A stretch of DNA of 64,000 nt from Streptomyces althioticus (GCA_014649355.1 BMSW01000006.1:124001-188000); one strand, 5' to 3'. Counted from the stretch's first letter, positions 44,597-53,485 are shown. Program-made: numbers and translations. The notes: a model not told the origin generated them from the letters alone.

Positions 44597-46969
44597 GTGA
44601 CGGGCTGGACCTGGCAGTACGAGGGCTACGACCCCGCCGACGAGCGCCTGCGGGAATCGCTGTGCACCCTCGGCAACGGTTACTTCGCCACCCGCGGCGT
44701 TCTCGCGGAGTGCGCCGCCGACACCGTGCACTACCCCGGCACCTACGCGGCGGGCGTCTACAACCGGCTCGTCTCCTCGGTCGGCGGCCGTCAGGTGGAG
44801 AACGAGGACGTCGTCAACCTGCCCAACTGGCTGCCCCTGCGCTTCCGCCGGCCCGGCGGAACCTGGCTCACCCCCGACACCACGCCCGTCCTCGACCACG
44901 CCGTCATCCTGCACCTGTCCTCCGGCCTGATGGAGCGCCGGACCCGGTTCGGACTCGGGGCGGGCGGGGCGCTGCTGGTGCGGCAGCTGCGGTTCGTCGG
45001 CATGGCAGATCCTCACCTCGCGGGTCTGCGCACCGAGTTCACCGCCGAGGGGTTCTCCGGGCCGCTCGAGGTCGAGGCGGCGCTCGACGGCGGCGTCACC
45101 AACGCCGGGGTGCCCCGCTACGCCGACCTGGACGGCCGCCACCTCACCCACGTGGTCACCGGCACCTCCGAGCAGGACGCCGTGTGGCTGCGCTGCCGCA
45201 CCCGGACCTCCGACGTCCGGATCGCCTACGCCGCCCGGCTGACCTCGCCCGCGTCCGTCACCGTCCGCCACGACCTGCCCCGCGCGGTGCAGACGACCCG
45301 GCTGGACCTGAGGGACGGGAACACCCTGACGGTCGACAAGGTCGTCGCCCTGCACACCTCACGCGACCCGGCGATCAGCGACCCGCTGCACGCCGCCGTC
45401 GACCGGGTGCACCGGGCCGCCCCCTTCGACGAACTGCTGGCGCCCCATCTGACGGCCTGGCAGCAACTGTGGCGGCGGGCGGAGCCGGACGTGCCCGACG
45501 AAGTGGGACGCATCCTGCGGCTGCACCTCTTCCACGTCCTGCAGACCCTCTCCCCGCACACCGCCGACCTGGACGTGGGGGTGCCGGCCCGCGGCCTGCA
45601 CGGGGAGGCGTACCGGGGGCACGTGTTCTGGGACGAGCTGTTCGTCCTGCCGTACCTGAACCTGCACTTCCCGGAGGTCTCCCGGGCGCTGCTGCACTAC
45701 CGGTACCGGCGTCTGGAACGCGCCCGGACGGCGGCGCACGACGCCGGGCGGCGCGGCGCGATGTACCCGTGGCAGTCCGGCAGCGACGGTCGTGAGGAGA
45801 CCCAGCAGCTGCACCTCAACCCGCGGTCGGGCCGCTGGCTGCCCGACCACTCCCACCTCCAGCACCACGTGGGCTCGGCGATCGCCTACAACGTGTGGCA
45901 GTACTGCGAGGCCGCGGGCGACGAGGAGTTCCTGCACACCAAGGGCGCCGAGATGCTGCTGCAGATCTCCCGCTTCTGGGCCGGCTCCGCCTCCTTCGAC
46001 GAAGGGCTCGGCCGCTACCGCATCAAGGGCGTGGTGGGCCCCGACGAGTACCACGACGGCTACCCGGACGCCGACCGCCCGGGCCTCGACGACAACGCCT
46101 ACACCAACGTCACCGCCGCCTGGGTGCTGGCCCGCACCCTGGAGGTGCTGCGCCACCTGCCCGAGCCGCGCCGCCGGGAGCTGGCCGAGCGCACCGGCCT
46201 CGACGAAGCCGAGCTCGACCACTGGGACCACGTCTCCCGCACCCTGCACGTCCCCTTCCACGACGGCGTCATCAGCCAGTTCGAGGGGTACGGCGATCTC
46301 GCCGAGCTGGACTGGCGGGGCTACCGGCGCCGGTACGGGGACATCAGGCGGCTCGACCGGATCCTGGAGGCCGAGGGCGACACCGTCAACCGCTACCAGG
46401 CGTCCAAGCAGGCGGACGTCCTCATGCTCGGCTACCTGTTCTCACCGGCCGAACTCCAGGGGGTCTTCCGGCGCCTGGGGCTGAGCCTGGACGAGCGGAC
46501 CTGGCGGCGCACGGTGGACTACTACCTGCACCGCACCAGCCACGGCTCCACCCTGAGCGGCCTGGTGCACGGCTGGGTCCTGGCCCGGGCGCGCCGCAGG
46601 GACGCCTGGAAGTTCTGCCAGGAGGCCCTCCAGTCGGACATCGCCGACATCCAGGGCGGCACCACGGGCGAGGGCATCCACCTCGGGGCCATGGCGGGCA
46701 CCCTCGACCTGGTGCAGCGCGGTCTGACCGGTCTGGAGACCCGCGGCGGGGCCCTGTGGCTGGACCCCGTCCCGCTGCCGGAGCTGTCGTCCTACGGCAT
46801 CACCGTCCGCTACCACGGCCACTGGGGCGTGCGGCTGCGGCTGGAGAGCGGATCGGTGGAGATCACGGTGCCGTCGGCTGGCCGCTACCCGATCGAGGTG
46901 CACCTGCCCGGACACCGCGCGGTGCGCGTGGACCCGGGGGAGACGGCCCGTCTCACCCTGCTGGAATGA
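44597..46969 (+). CDS. Second GH65 family enzyme (phosphorylase or hydrolase)
   Basis: A 790-residue GH65 protein. It has the full layout: beta-sandwich (about 1-290), helical barrel with GHVFWDELFVLPYLNLHFPE and general acid E484 in VVGPDEYHDG, KQADVLMLGYLFSP and the C-terminal beta-domain. It differs clearly from the 20421 copy, and no phosphoglucomutase is adjacent. It may therefore be a trehalose or kojibiose hydrolase-type enzyme; the phosphate-binding residues would decide. GGGAGGAG precedes GTG 44597. Confidence 0.88.
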   Translation: MTGWTWQYEGYDPADERLRESLCTLGNGYFATRGVLAECAADTVHYPGTYAAGVYNRLVSSVGGRQVENEDVVNLPNWLPLRFRRPGGTWLTPDTTPVLDHAVILHLSSGLMERRTRFGLGAGGALLVRQLRFVGMADPHLAGLRTEFTAEGFSGPLEVEAALDGGVTNAGVPRYADLDGRHLTHVVTGTSEQDAVWLRCRTRTSDVRIAYAARLTSPASVTVRHDLPRAVQTTRLDLRDGNTLTVDKVVALHTSRDPAISDPLHAAVDRVHRAAPFDELLAPHLTAWQQLWRRAEPDVPDEVGRILRLHLFHVLQTLSPHTADLDVGVPARGLHGEAYRGHVFWDELFVLPYLNLHFPEVSRALLHYRYRRLERARTAAHDAGRRGAMYPWQSGSDGREETQQLHLNPRSGRWLPDHSHLQHHVGSAIAYNVWQYCEAAGDEEFLHTKGAEMLLQISRFWAGSASFDEGLGRYRIKGVVGPDEYHDGYPDADRPGLDDNAYTNVTAAWVLARTLEVLRHLPEPRRRELAERTGLDEAELDHWDHVSRTLHVPFHDGVISQFEGYGDLAELDWRGYRRRYGDIRRLDRILEAEGDTVNRYQASKQADVLMLGYLFSPAELQGVFRRLGLSLDERTWRRTVDYYLHRTSHGSTLSGLVHGWVLARARRRDAWKFCQEALQSDIADIQGGTTGEGIHLGAMAGTLDLVQRGLTGLETRGGALWLDPVPLPELSSYGITVRYHGHWGVRLRLESGSVEITVPSAGRYPIEVHLPGHRAVRVDPGETARLTLLE

Positions 46970-46973
46970 CGAC

Positions 46974-47014
46974 GCCGGGCGTCCGGCCGGCACGGAACCG
47001 GCCGGACGCCCGGC
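46974..47014. terminator. Perfect 17-bp-stem bidirectional terminator
   Basis: GCCGGGCGTCCGGCCGG pairs perfectly with its complement 46998-47014, 7-nt loop, between convergent GH65 and fprA-type genes. A second small palindrome (CCCCTTCGAAGGGG, 47022-47035) follows. Confidence 0.85.
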
Positions 47015-47044
47015 GGACGGACCCCTTCGAAGGGGCCGGGGACG

Positions 47045-48409
47045 TCAGGCGCCGCTCTCGCGGAGCATGTCCTCACGCTCGACGATCTTCACGCGCTCAC
47101 GGCCCTGCGGCTCGCCCAGTGCCTTCTCCGCCGCGTCCAGGCGGTACCAGCCGTCCCACGTGGTGTAGCGGACGCCGCGCTCGGCCAGGAACGCGTCCAC
47201 GGCCTCGGGGTCCGGGGAGCCCGGCGTGCCGAGCCGGTCGTTCCTGTAGTCGTCCAGCAGGTTGGCCACGGTCTCGTTGGCGTCGCCCTTGGTGTGCCCG
47301 ATCAGGCCCACCGGGCCGCGCCGGATCCAGCCGGTGACGTACGTCGACGACAGGTGCTCGCCGGTTTCCTGGATGACCCGGCCGCCCTCGTCCGGGACCG
47401 TGCCCGAGTCGATGTCCCAGGGCAGCTTCGGCAGCTTGTCGGAGAGGTAGCCGACCGCGCGGTACACCGCGGTGACGTCCCAGTCCTTGAACTCGCCGGT
47501 GCCCTTGACGTTGCCGGTGCCGTCGAGGGCGGTGCGCTCGGTGCGCAGGCCGACGACCTTGCCGTCCTCGCCGAGGATCTCGGTGGGCGACTCGAAGAAG
47601 TGCAGGAACAGCTTGTGCGGGCGGTCGCCGACGTCACGGATCGCCCAGTTCTCCAGGGTCTTGGCGACCATGTCGGCCTGCTTGTTGCCGCGCCGGGTGG
47701 CGATCGAGCCCTCGTCGTAGTCGATGTCCTCGGGGTCGACGATCACCTCGATGCTGGGGGAGTGGTCCAGCTCGCGCAGCTCCATCGGGCTGAACTTCGC
47801 CTGCGCGGGGCCGCGGCGGCCGAAGACGTGGATCTCCATCGCCTTGTTGGCCTTCAGGCCCTCGTACACGTTCGGCGGGATCTCGGTGGGCAGCAGCTCG
47901 TCGGCCGTCTTGGCGAGGATGCGCGCCACGTCCAGGGCGACGTTGCCGACGCCGAGCACCGCGACCTTCTCCGCCTCCAGCGGCCAGGTGCGGGGCACGT
48001 CCGGGTGGCCGTCGTACCAGGACACGAAGTCCGCGGCGCCGTAGGAGCCGTCCAGGTCGATGCCGGGGATCGGCAGCGCGCGGTCGGCCGTGGCGCCGGT
48101 GGCGAAGATCACGCCGTCGTAGAAGGCGCGGAGGTCGTCGAGGTGCACGTCGGTGCCGTAGTCCACGTTGCCGAACAGCCGGATCTGCGGCTTGTCGAGC
48201 ACCTGGTGGAGGGCCGTGATGATGCCCTTGATCCGCGGGTGGTCGGGGGCGACGCCGTAACGGATCAGGCCGAACGGCGCAGGCATCCGCTCGAAGATGT
48301 CGATGGACACGCCGGGCTCGGCGGCCACGTCGGACTTGAGCAGGGCGTCGGCGGCGTAGATCCCGGCGGGGCCGGATCCGACGATGGCTACCCGCAGGGG
48401 GCGGGGCAT
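47045..48409 (-). CDS. fprA: FprA-type ferredoxin/adrenodoxin-NADP+ reductase
   Basis: A 454-residue flavoprotein of the adrenodoxin-reductase group, moving electrons from NADPH to ferredoxins, often for P450s. It has the FAD motif VAIVGSGPAGIYAADAL, the family segment APFGLIRYGVAPDHP, the NADP motif LGVGNVALDVARIL, FGRRGPAQAKFSPMELREL, and the C-terminal FAD region TGWIRRGPVGLIGHTKGDA. Length is as in mycobacterial FprA. ATG 48409 follows GAAGGGA. A possible iron box lies 50 bp upstream. Confidence 0.92.
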   Translation of the reverse strand: MPRPLRVAIVGSGPAGIYAADALLKSDVAAEPGVSIDIFERMPAPFGLIRYGVAPDHPRIKGIITALHQVLDKPQIRLFGNVDYGTDVHLDDLRAFYDGVIFATGATADRALPIPGIDLDGSYGAADFVSWYDGHPDVPRTWPLEAEKVAVLGVGNVALDVARILAKTADELLPTEIPPNVYEGLKANKAMEIHVFGRRGPAQAKFSPMELRELDHSPSIEVIVDPEDIDYDEGSIATRRGNKQADMVAKTLENWAIRDVGDRPHKLFLHFFESPTEILGEDGKVVGLRTERTALDGTGNVKGTGEFKDWDVTAVYRAVGYLSDKLPKLPWDIDSGTVPDEGGRVIQETGEHLSSTYVTGWIRRGPVGLIGHTKGDANETVANLLDDYRNDRLGTPGSPDPEAVDAFLAERGVRYTTWDGWYRLDAAEKALGEPQGRERVKIVEREDMLRESGA

Positions 48410-48459
48410 GGTCAGGTTCCCTTCGAGCGATGACAAGCGTCTCGTGGGGAAGCCTAAAC

Positions 48460-48478
48460 TCAGGCTTGCCTTACCTGG
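48460..48478. promoter_or_regulatory. Possible DmdR/IdeR iron box
   Basis: TCAGGCTTGCCTTACCTGG matches the 19-bp iron-box consensus (TTAGGTTAGGCTAACCTAA) at about 13 positions, including the AGG and ACCT halves. It lies 51-69 bp upstream of the fprA-type start, where it could repress transcription when iron is plentiful. Confidence 0.5.
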
Positions 48479-48536
48479 TACGCGGGTCCGCCCTATGAGC
48501 CCATAAGCCGACCTTATGCCATGTCCCGAGGTGATC

Positions 48537-51296
48537 TTATGACATGGCGCCGGGGGACTCCGGGAGGTTCTGCTCCGCCCAGATCACCTTGCCCGCCGGC
48601 AGATAGCGGGTGCCCCAGCGCTCCGCGAGCTGCGCGACCAGGAACAGCCCGCGCCCGCCCTCGTCGGTCATGGTCGCGTACCGCAGGTGCGGGGCGGTGC
48701 TGCTGCTGTCGTAGACCTCGCAGATCAGGTGACGCTCGTACAGCATCCGCACCTGGATGGGGGCGCCGCCGTGCCGCATCGCGTTGGTCACCAGTTCACT
48801 GAGGATCAGCTCCGTGCCGAACGTCAGCTCGTCGAGTCCCCACTCGGCGAGCTTCCGCGTCACCGCCGCCCGCACCTCGCCCACGGCCGCCGGGTCCGAC
48901 GGCACCGGCCACTCCGCGATCCGGTCGGCGGACAGCGCCCGCGTCCGCGCCACGATCAGCGCGATGTCGTCGGCCGCCTTCGCCGGACGCCGGGCCTCCA
49001 CCACCGCACGGCACGTCTCCTCCGGGGACTCCCCGGCGCCGGCCAGCGCCTCCCGCAGCCGCTCCAGACCTACGTCGATGTCGTGTGCGCGGTCCTCGAC
49101 CAGCCCGTCGGTGTACAGCACCAGCCTGCTGCCCTCCGGCAGCTCCAGCTCCGCCGACTCGAACGGCAGCCCGCCCAGGCCCAGCGGGGGACCGGCGGGC
49201 ACGTCCGGGAACTCCACCCGACCGTCCGGACGGACCACCGCCGGCGGCGGATGACCCGCGCGCGCCACCGCGCAACGCCGCGACACCGGGTCGTACACCG
49301 CGTACAGACACGTCGCCCCGATGACCGGGGCGACGTGCTCGTCCTGCGCCTCGTCCTGGTCGATCCGGCCGACCAGCTCGTCCAGCAGCGCGAGCAGCTC
49401 GCCCGGCGGCAGGTCCAGCGCGGAGAAGTTGTGCACCGCCGTGCGCAGCCGTCCCATGGTGGCCGCCGCGTGCAGCCCGTGCCCGACGACGTCCCCGACC
49501 ACCAGCGCCACCCGGGCGCCGGACAGAGGCAGCACGTCGAACCAGTCGCCGCCCACCCCGGCCTGCGCCGGCAGATAGCGGTAGGCGATCTCCAGCGCGT
49601 TCTGCTCGGGCAGCGTGCGCGGCAGCAGGCTGCGCTGCAGCGTCACCGCCATGCTGTGCTCGCGCGTGTAGCGGCGGGCGTTGTCGATGGACACCGCGGC
49701 CCGCGCCACCAGCTCCTCCGCCAGCGCCAGCTCCTCCTCGTCGAACGGCACCTGCTTGCGCGAACGCCAGAAACTGACCACGCCCAGGGTCATCGAGCCG
49801 GCCCGCAGCGGCACCGTGATCAGCGAGTGGATGCCGTACTCGACGACCTGGGCGGAGCGCTCCTTGTCCTGCGCCTGCCAGCCGGGCGCCTCGTCGAGCC
49901 GGGGCTCCAGGACCGCGCGGCCGGTGGCCAGGCTCCGTCCGTGCGGGGACGACTCCACGAACCGGATCTGGTGGTCCCTGGGATAGAGCGGGGCGTCCTC
50001 GTCGACGCCGGTGCGGGCCGTGCGGCGCAGCGAGGCGGCCGCGTCGGGCTGCCCGCCTGCCAGGACCGACTCGAACAGGTCCACGGTGACGAAGTCGGCG
50101 AACCGGGGCACGGCCAGGTCGGACAGCTCCTGCGCGGTCCGGGCCACGTCCAGGCTGGTGCCGATGCCCACGCCCGCGTCGTACAGCATGTTGAGCCGCT
50201 CACGGGACTCCTCCGCCCGGCCGGACAGCGCCCGCAGCTCCGTGGTGTCGCGCACGCTGGTGACACTGCCCCGGTGCCGTCCCGCCGGGTCGGTGGGGCG
50301 CTGGTTCACCGCGAGCAGGCGGTCGCCCACCGGGAACACCTCGTCCGTGGCCGTGCGGCCCGAGGACAGCAGCTCCGTCGTGTCCGGATCCAGACCCAGA
50401 TCCCGTACGTGCCGGCCCTCCGCGTCCTCGGGGAGGCTGAACAGACGGCGCGCCTCGTCGTTGGCGAGCAGCAGGGTGCCGTCGCCGTCGAGGATCATCA
50501 CGCCCTCGCGCACCGCGTGCAGCACGGCGTCGTGGTGTTCGTACATCCGGGTCATCTCGTGCGGGCCCAGACCGTGGGTCTGGTGCCGCAGACGTCTGCT
50601 GATCAGGGCCGCGCCGCCGGTCGCCAGCGCCAGCGCGGCGGCGGCCGCGCCCAGCACCAGCGGCAGCTGCGCCTCGGTCGCCCCGCCGACGTTCTCCAGC
50701 GTGATACCGGCCGACACCAGGCCGACCACCTCGCCGTCCGGGTCCTCCACCGGCACCACGGCCTGCACGAGCCGCCCGATGGTCCCGTCGATCTCCTCCA
50801 CGACCGGCTCGCCCGCCAGCGCGGGCTCGAGCGTGCCGACGAACTGCTTGCCGATGCGGTCGGGCCGGGGATGCGTGTAGCGGATGCCGTCGGTGTTCAT
50901 CACCACGACGAAGTCGACGTGCGACCGTTCGCGGGCGGCCTCGGCGCGCGGCTGGAGCACGGCGGTGGGGTCGGGGGACTCCAGCGCGTCGATCGTGCCG
51001 GGGGCGTTGGCGAAGGTCTCGGCGACGGCGAGGGAGCGGTTGCGGGCCTCCTGGGTGCTGTCCCGCTGCACCTGCAGCACCAGCGCCACGACGGCCGCGA
51101 CGACCAGCACCAGCACCATCACCAGGAGCAGGAAGAACACCTGTCCGGCGACGCTGCGCCCGCTCAGCACCGACCGCAGCCCCGCCATCGGATGCCACCC
51201 GGAGCGGCCGCTCTCCTGCCGCCGGCGCCGCACGGAAGCGGCTGCGCCGGCCCGCTGGGGCGACCGGGTCCGGGATCGACCCATGAGTCGGACCAT
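48537..51296 (-). CDS. Membrane sensor PP2C phosphatase with own anti-sigma-like ATPase domain
   Basis: A 919-residue multidomain protein. A first membrane helix (about 52-75), an extracytoplasmic CitA/DcuS-like sensor (VDFVVVMNTDGIRYTHPRPDR) and a second helix (about 210-235) are followed by PAS (about 255-350), GAF (about 375-540), SpoIIE-type phosphatase (about 565-770; VGGDWFDVLPLSG, DVVGHGLHAA, LYTDGLVEDR, ADDIALIVAR) and a C-terminal HATPase_c domain (about 790-915; LSELVTNAMRHG, GGRGLFLVAQLAERWG). It thus joins a sensor, a phosphatase and an RsbW-like kinase or ATP-binding domain, a complete partner-switching sensor in one chain. The start could also be ATG 51284. Confidence 0.88.
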   Translation of the reverse strand: MVRLMGRSRTRSPQRAGAAASVRRRRQESGRSGWHPMAGLRSVLSGRSVAGQVFFLLLVMVLVLVVAAVVALVLQVQRDSTQEARNRSLAVAETFANAPGTIDALESPDPTAVLQPRAEAARERSHVDFVVVMNTDGIRYTHPRPDRIGKQFVGTLEPALAGEPVVEEIDGTIGRLVQAVVPVEDPDGEVVGLVSAGITLENVGGATEAQLPLVLGAAAAALALATGGAALISRRLRHQTHGLGPHEMTRMYEHHDAVLHAVREGVMILDGDGTLLLANDEARRLFSLPEDAEGRHVRDLGLDPDTTELLSSGRTATDEVFPVGDRLLAVNQRPTDPAGRHRGSVTSVRDTTELRALSGRAEESRERLNMLYDAGVGIGTSLDVARTAQELSDLAVPRFADFVTVDLFESVLAGGQPDAAASLRRTARTGVDEDAPLYPRDHQIRFVESSPHGRSLATGRAVLEPRLDEAPGWQAQDKERSAQVVEYGIHSLITVPLRAGSMTLGVVSFWRSRKQVPFDEEELALAEELVARAAVSIDNARRYTREHSMAVTLQRSLLPRTLPEQNALEIAYRYLPAQAGVGGDWFDVLPLSGARVALVVGDVVGHGLHAAATMGRLRTAVHNFSALDLPPGELLALLDELVGRIDQDEAQDEHVAPVIGATCLYAVYDPVSRRCAVARAGHPPPAVVRPDGRVEFPDVPAGPPLGLGGLPFESAELELPEGSRLVLYTDGLVEDRAHDIDVGLERLREALAGAGESPEETCRAVVEARRPAKAADDIALIVARTRALSADRIAEWPVPSDPAAVGEVRAAVTRKLAEWGLDELTFGTELILSELVTNAMRHGGAPIQVRMLYERHLICEVYDSSSTAPHLRYATMTDEGGRGLFLVAQLAERWGTRYLPAGKVIWAEQNLPESPGAMS

Positions 51297-51347
51297 GTGC
51301 CATGTCTACACTGCCGCGCCATCCGAGGCGAGGGTAGGCCGCCCCGC

Positions 51348-51370
51348 CAGGGGCGCGGGGAACTGCGCGA
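51348..51370 (+). repeat. Dispersed 23-bp repeat, copy 1
   Basis: CAGGGGCGCGGGGAACTGCG + CGA. Faces copy 2 in inverted orientation 80 bp away, so the two could form a hairpin. Confidence 0.8.
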
Positions 51371-51449
51371 CCGGCCCGGACGGCGCCGCAGCCGCCCTCT
51401 CACCGCGGGGGGCAGCCCCTTTGGGCGGGTGCGGCGCGGTGGGGGTTGC

Positions 51450-51472
51450 TCGCGCAGTTCCCCGCGCCCCTG
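51450..51472 (-). repeat. Dispersed 23-bp repeat, copy 2
   Basis: Exact inverted copy of copy 1, preceded by gggggttgc as is copy 3. Confidence 0.8.
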
Positions 51473-51550
51473 GGGTGTGCAGCCGCACCTGTGTGGGGAC
51501 AGCGAGGCGCGTCAGGGTTCGGAGCGTCGGTGCGGCGTTGTGGGGGTTGC

Positions 51551-51573
51551 TCGCGCAGTTCCCCGCGCCCCTG
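51551..51573 (-). repeat. Dispersed 23-bp repeat, copy 3
   Basis: Exact inverted copy, directly repeated with copy 2 at 101-bp spacing. Confidence 0.8.
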
Positions 51574-51754
51574 GGGCACGTATCCGCACCGTGCGCGAAA
51601 AAGTGCACGTGTGCGGGTCGCGCGCGGCCTACCCCCCCCAGCCGCGCGCGACCCTCCCCCCGACGCGCGACTCGTCCCCCGAGCAGTCGCGCGCCATCTC
51701 GACCGGGCGCGCCCGTCACAAGGGCGCCCCGAAGTCCGAAAAAGAACCCTGTGC

Positions 51755-52300
51755 TCAGTCGGCCAGCGCCCGGGCCAGCTCCGTGCTGGCGCGGGCGATC
51801 TCCGTGTCCGGCTCCGACAACAGCCGGTTCAGCTCGCCCCGGCGGGCGCGCACCGCCTGCCGGGCGGCCCGCTCCCACACCACCGGGTTCTCACGGCGGT
51901 TGAGCAGCTTGGGGTACGCGGCCGCCGTGCTCTCCCACTGCCGGGCGTCCGCGATGGCCTTGAGCAGCTGGATGATCCCCGCCCGCACGGTGACGTGCGG
52001 CAGCTGGGCCAGCTCCCAGAGGAACGGCACCGTGGCGGCGGTGGCCTGCTCCGTGACGAAGCCGTACTGGCAGATCCGTTTCCGCAGATCCTCGAGGGCG
52101 GCCCGGGCGGTGTCGGCGTCCCCCCAGGCGATGCCGTTGAGCAGCAGGGGAATGGCGGCCGCCGATCCGGTGGAGTCCTGCATGTCGGCCCACGGCACCT
52201 GGGACAGGGCCGTGAGGGGTGTGGACCGGGCCACTCCGGTGGGGGACGTGTGGCGCACTGGGCGCTCGCTGCTCGGCTGTTCCGTAGAAGCGCTGCGCAT
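51755..52300 (-). CDS. Helical-repeat (HEAT-like) hypothetical protein
   Basis: A 181-residue protein built from amphipathic helices resembling HEAT repeats: IPLLLNGIAWGDADTARAAL, TVPFLWELAQLPHVTVRAGI, KAIADARQWESTAAAYPKLL and ELNRLLSEPDTEIARASTEL. No catalytic motif is seen, so a binding role is likely. ATG 52300 is preceded by GAAAGG. It follows the ATP-binding regulator on the same strand by 29 bp, so it may be co-transcribed with it. Confidence 0.72.
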   Translation of the reverse strand: MRSASTEQPSSERPVRHTSPTGVARSTPLTALSQVPWADMQDSTGSAAAIPLLLNGIAWGDADTARAALEDLRKRICQYGFVTEQATAATVPFLWELAQLPHVTVRAGIIQLLKAIADARQWESTAAAYPKLLNRRENPVVWERAARQAVRARRGELNRLLSEPDTEIARASTELARALAD

Positions 52301-52329
52301 GGCGTGGGTGCCTTTCCGCGGCAGTCGTG

Positions 52330-52881
52330 TCAGGTGGGCGGGTGGGTGGACAACCGGGCCCACACCGTCTTGCCTGCCGGGACGGCGGGGAACCAGCCCC
52401 ACGCCTCCGACAGGGCGTCGACGATGCGCAGCCCCCGGCCGTGCTCCTCCAGGTCGGCGTCCGTGCCGGGAGGCCGGCGTACGGGCGGCCGGTCGTCGGG
52501 GTCGGTGACCGTGAGCAGCAGGTGCGCCGGCTCCAGACGGAACCCCAGCCGTACGTCCGGCTCACCCGGGCAGCGCGACGCCGCGTGCAGCACGGCGTTG
52601 GCGGCCAGCTCGGTCATGACCAGGGCGGCGTCGTCACCGCACCGGTGCAGCGACCACTCCCCGAGGGTGTCGCGGGTGAAGGACCGCGCTCGCGCGAGGC
52701 CCTCCCTGCTGCAGGCGATGCTCACCGCCGCGTGGGGGGCGGCGGCGGGCACCGTCTGCAGTGGGGACCCGTCCTCGTGCGGCACCGCGGGCAGCGGGCC
52801 GAACGAACCGGCGCCGCCGTCACCTGCCGGTAAGACGGCCGAGGCCGTCGGCCGGAGCGTCATGTGCACAGGTGATGACAC
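52330..52881 (-). CDS. Anti-sigma-like ATP-binding regulator (HATPase_c, AbaA-locus type)
   Basis: A 183-residue protein with an RsbW-like ATPase domain (about 55-180): CSREGLARARSFTRDTLGEW, the N-box MTELAANAVLHAAS, DPDDRPP and the G-box EEHGRGLRIVDALSEAWGW. The N-terminal 50 residues are variable. It is divergent from a DUF397 gene and a DUF5753 regulator, the partner set known from abaA/whiJ-type loci. GTG 52881 follows GAGGAG at 5 nt. Promoter parts TTGCAC (52965-52970) and GATAAT (52941-52946), 18 bp apart, sit upstream, the first inside the palindrome. Confidence 0.85.
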   Translation of the reverse strand: MSSPVHMTLRPTASAVLPAGDGGAGSFGPLPAVPHEDGSPLQTVPAAAPHAAVSIACSREGLARARSFTRDTLGEWSLHRCGDDAALVMTELAANAVLHAASRCPGEPDVRLGFRLEPAHLLLTVTDPDDRPPVRRPPGTDADLEEHGRGLRIVDALSEAWGWFPAVPAGKTVWARLSTHPPT

Positions 52882-52940
52882 GGCATCTCCTCGATGCGAC
52901 GTCAGGACGGGGCGCTCCCACGGGGGTTGACGCCACGGCT

Positions 52941-52970
52941 ATTATCCACGCTGTCAGCGCTCCCGTGCAA
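52941..52970 (-). promoter_or_regulatory. Sigma-70-like promoter of the ATP-binding regulator
   Basis: Minus strand: -35 TTGCAC (52970-52965), 18-bp spacer, -10 GATAAT (52946-52941). The -35 lies inside the 20-bp palindrome, so a bound regulator would block it. Confidence 0.5.
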
Positions 52971-52980
52971 TTGCACGGGA
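52961..52980. promoter_or_regulatory. 20-bp perfect palindrome, probable operator
   Basis: TCCCGTGCAATTGCACGGGA is self-complementary throughout. It lies between the divergent ATP-binding regulator and DUF397 genes. The DUF5753 HTH protein at 53486 is the likely binder. Confidence 0.7.
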
Positions 52981-53055
52981 AATTGCGCGAGAATTTTCGC
53001 CAAGCGCGGCGACGGCCGTGCGGGGCGGGACGAGATCGGCAGCAAGGAGACAGCG

Positions 53056-53289
53056 GTGCCTGGAGTGCGGAACGGAGTGCGGGCCAGCCAGTTGGACGCC
53101 CGCTGGATCAAGAGCCGGCACAGCAACGCCGAGGGCAACTGTGTCGAGGTCGCGCCGCTGTCCGGCGGTGACGTGGCGATGCGCAACTCCCGCGACCCCG
53201 ACGGCCCGGCCCTCGTGTACACCGCCGCCGAGGTGGCCGCCTTCCTGGCGGGCGCCAAGGACGGCGAGTTCGACCACTTGGTCGGGTGA
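53056..53289 (+). CDS. DUF397 protein
   Basis: A 77-residue protein with the DUF397 core WIKSRHSNAEGNCVEVAP, VAMRNSRDPDGPALVYTAAE and a closing WxxF-like AAFLAGAKDGEF. DUF397 proteins are usually encoded beside XRE-DUF5753 regulators and are thought to bind them (Scr2 of the Scr1/Scr2 pair; WhiJ loci). GTG 53056 follows AAGGAG at 6 nt. The regulator begins about 200 bp downstream with its own promoter. Confidence 0.9.
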   Translation: MPGVRNGVRASQLDARWIKSRHSNAEGNCVEVAPLSGGDVAMRNSRDPDGPALVYTAAEVAAFLAGAKDGEFDHLVG

Positions 53290-53410
53290 CGGGTCACCTC
53301 GTCCGGCGATCGGGCCACCGTGCCCGCCGGAACACCGCGCGGCCGGTGCCGGACCCCGGGGACCGGCGCCGGTGAAGCGGATTCCAACTGCCCCACTTCG
53401 ATCGGCATTT

Positions 53411-53444
53411 CGCATCTGAGTGCGGTGAGGCAGCGTCAGATGCG
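53411..53444. promoter_or_regulatory. 9-bp inverted repeat with 16-bp spacer
   Basis: CGCATCTGA...TCAGATGCG, perfect arms, just upstream of a -10-like TAGTCT (53446-53451) and 42 bp before the XRE gene. Probably an autoregulatory operator. Confidence 0.6.
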
Positions 53445-53485
53445 ATAGTCTGAATCGCCCTTGTGCCGGTCTGCTGGGAGTCAGG

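Larger units (their letters stand above)
51297..51754. other. 458-bp intergenic stretch with dispersed repeats
   Basis: No convincing gene. It holds three copies of the 23-bp CAGGGGCGCGGGGAACTGCGCGA repeat: one direct (51348) and two inverted (51450, 51551). The two inverted copies are 101 bp apart and share flanking sequence (tgcggcg...gtgggggttgct). Confidence 0.75.
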
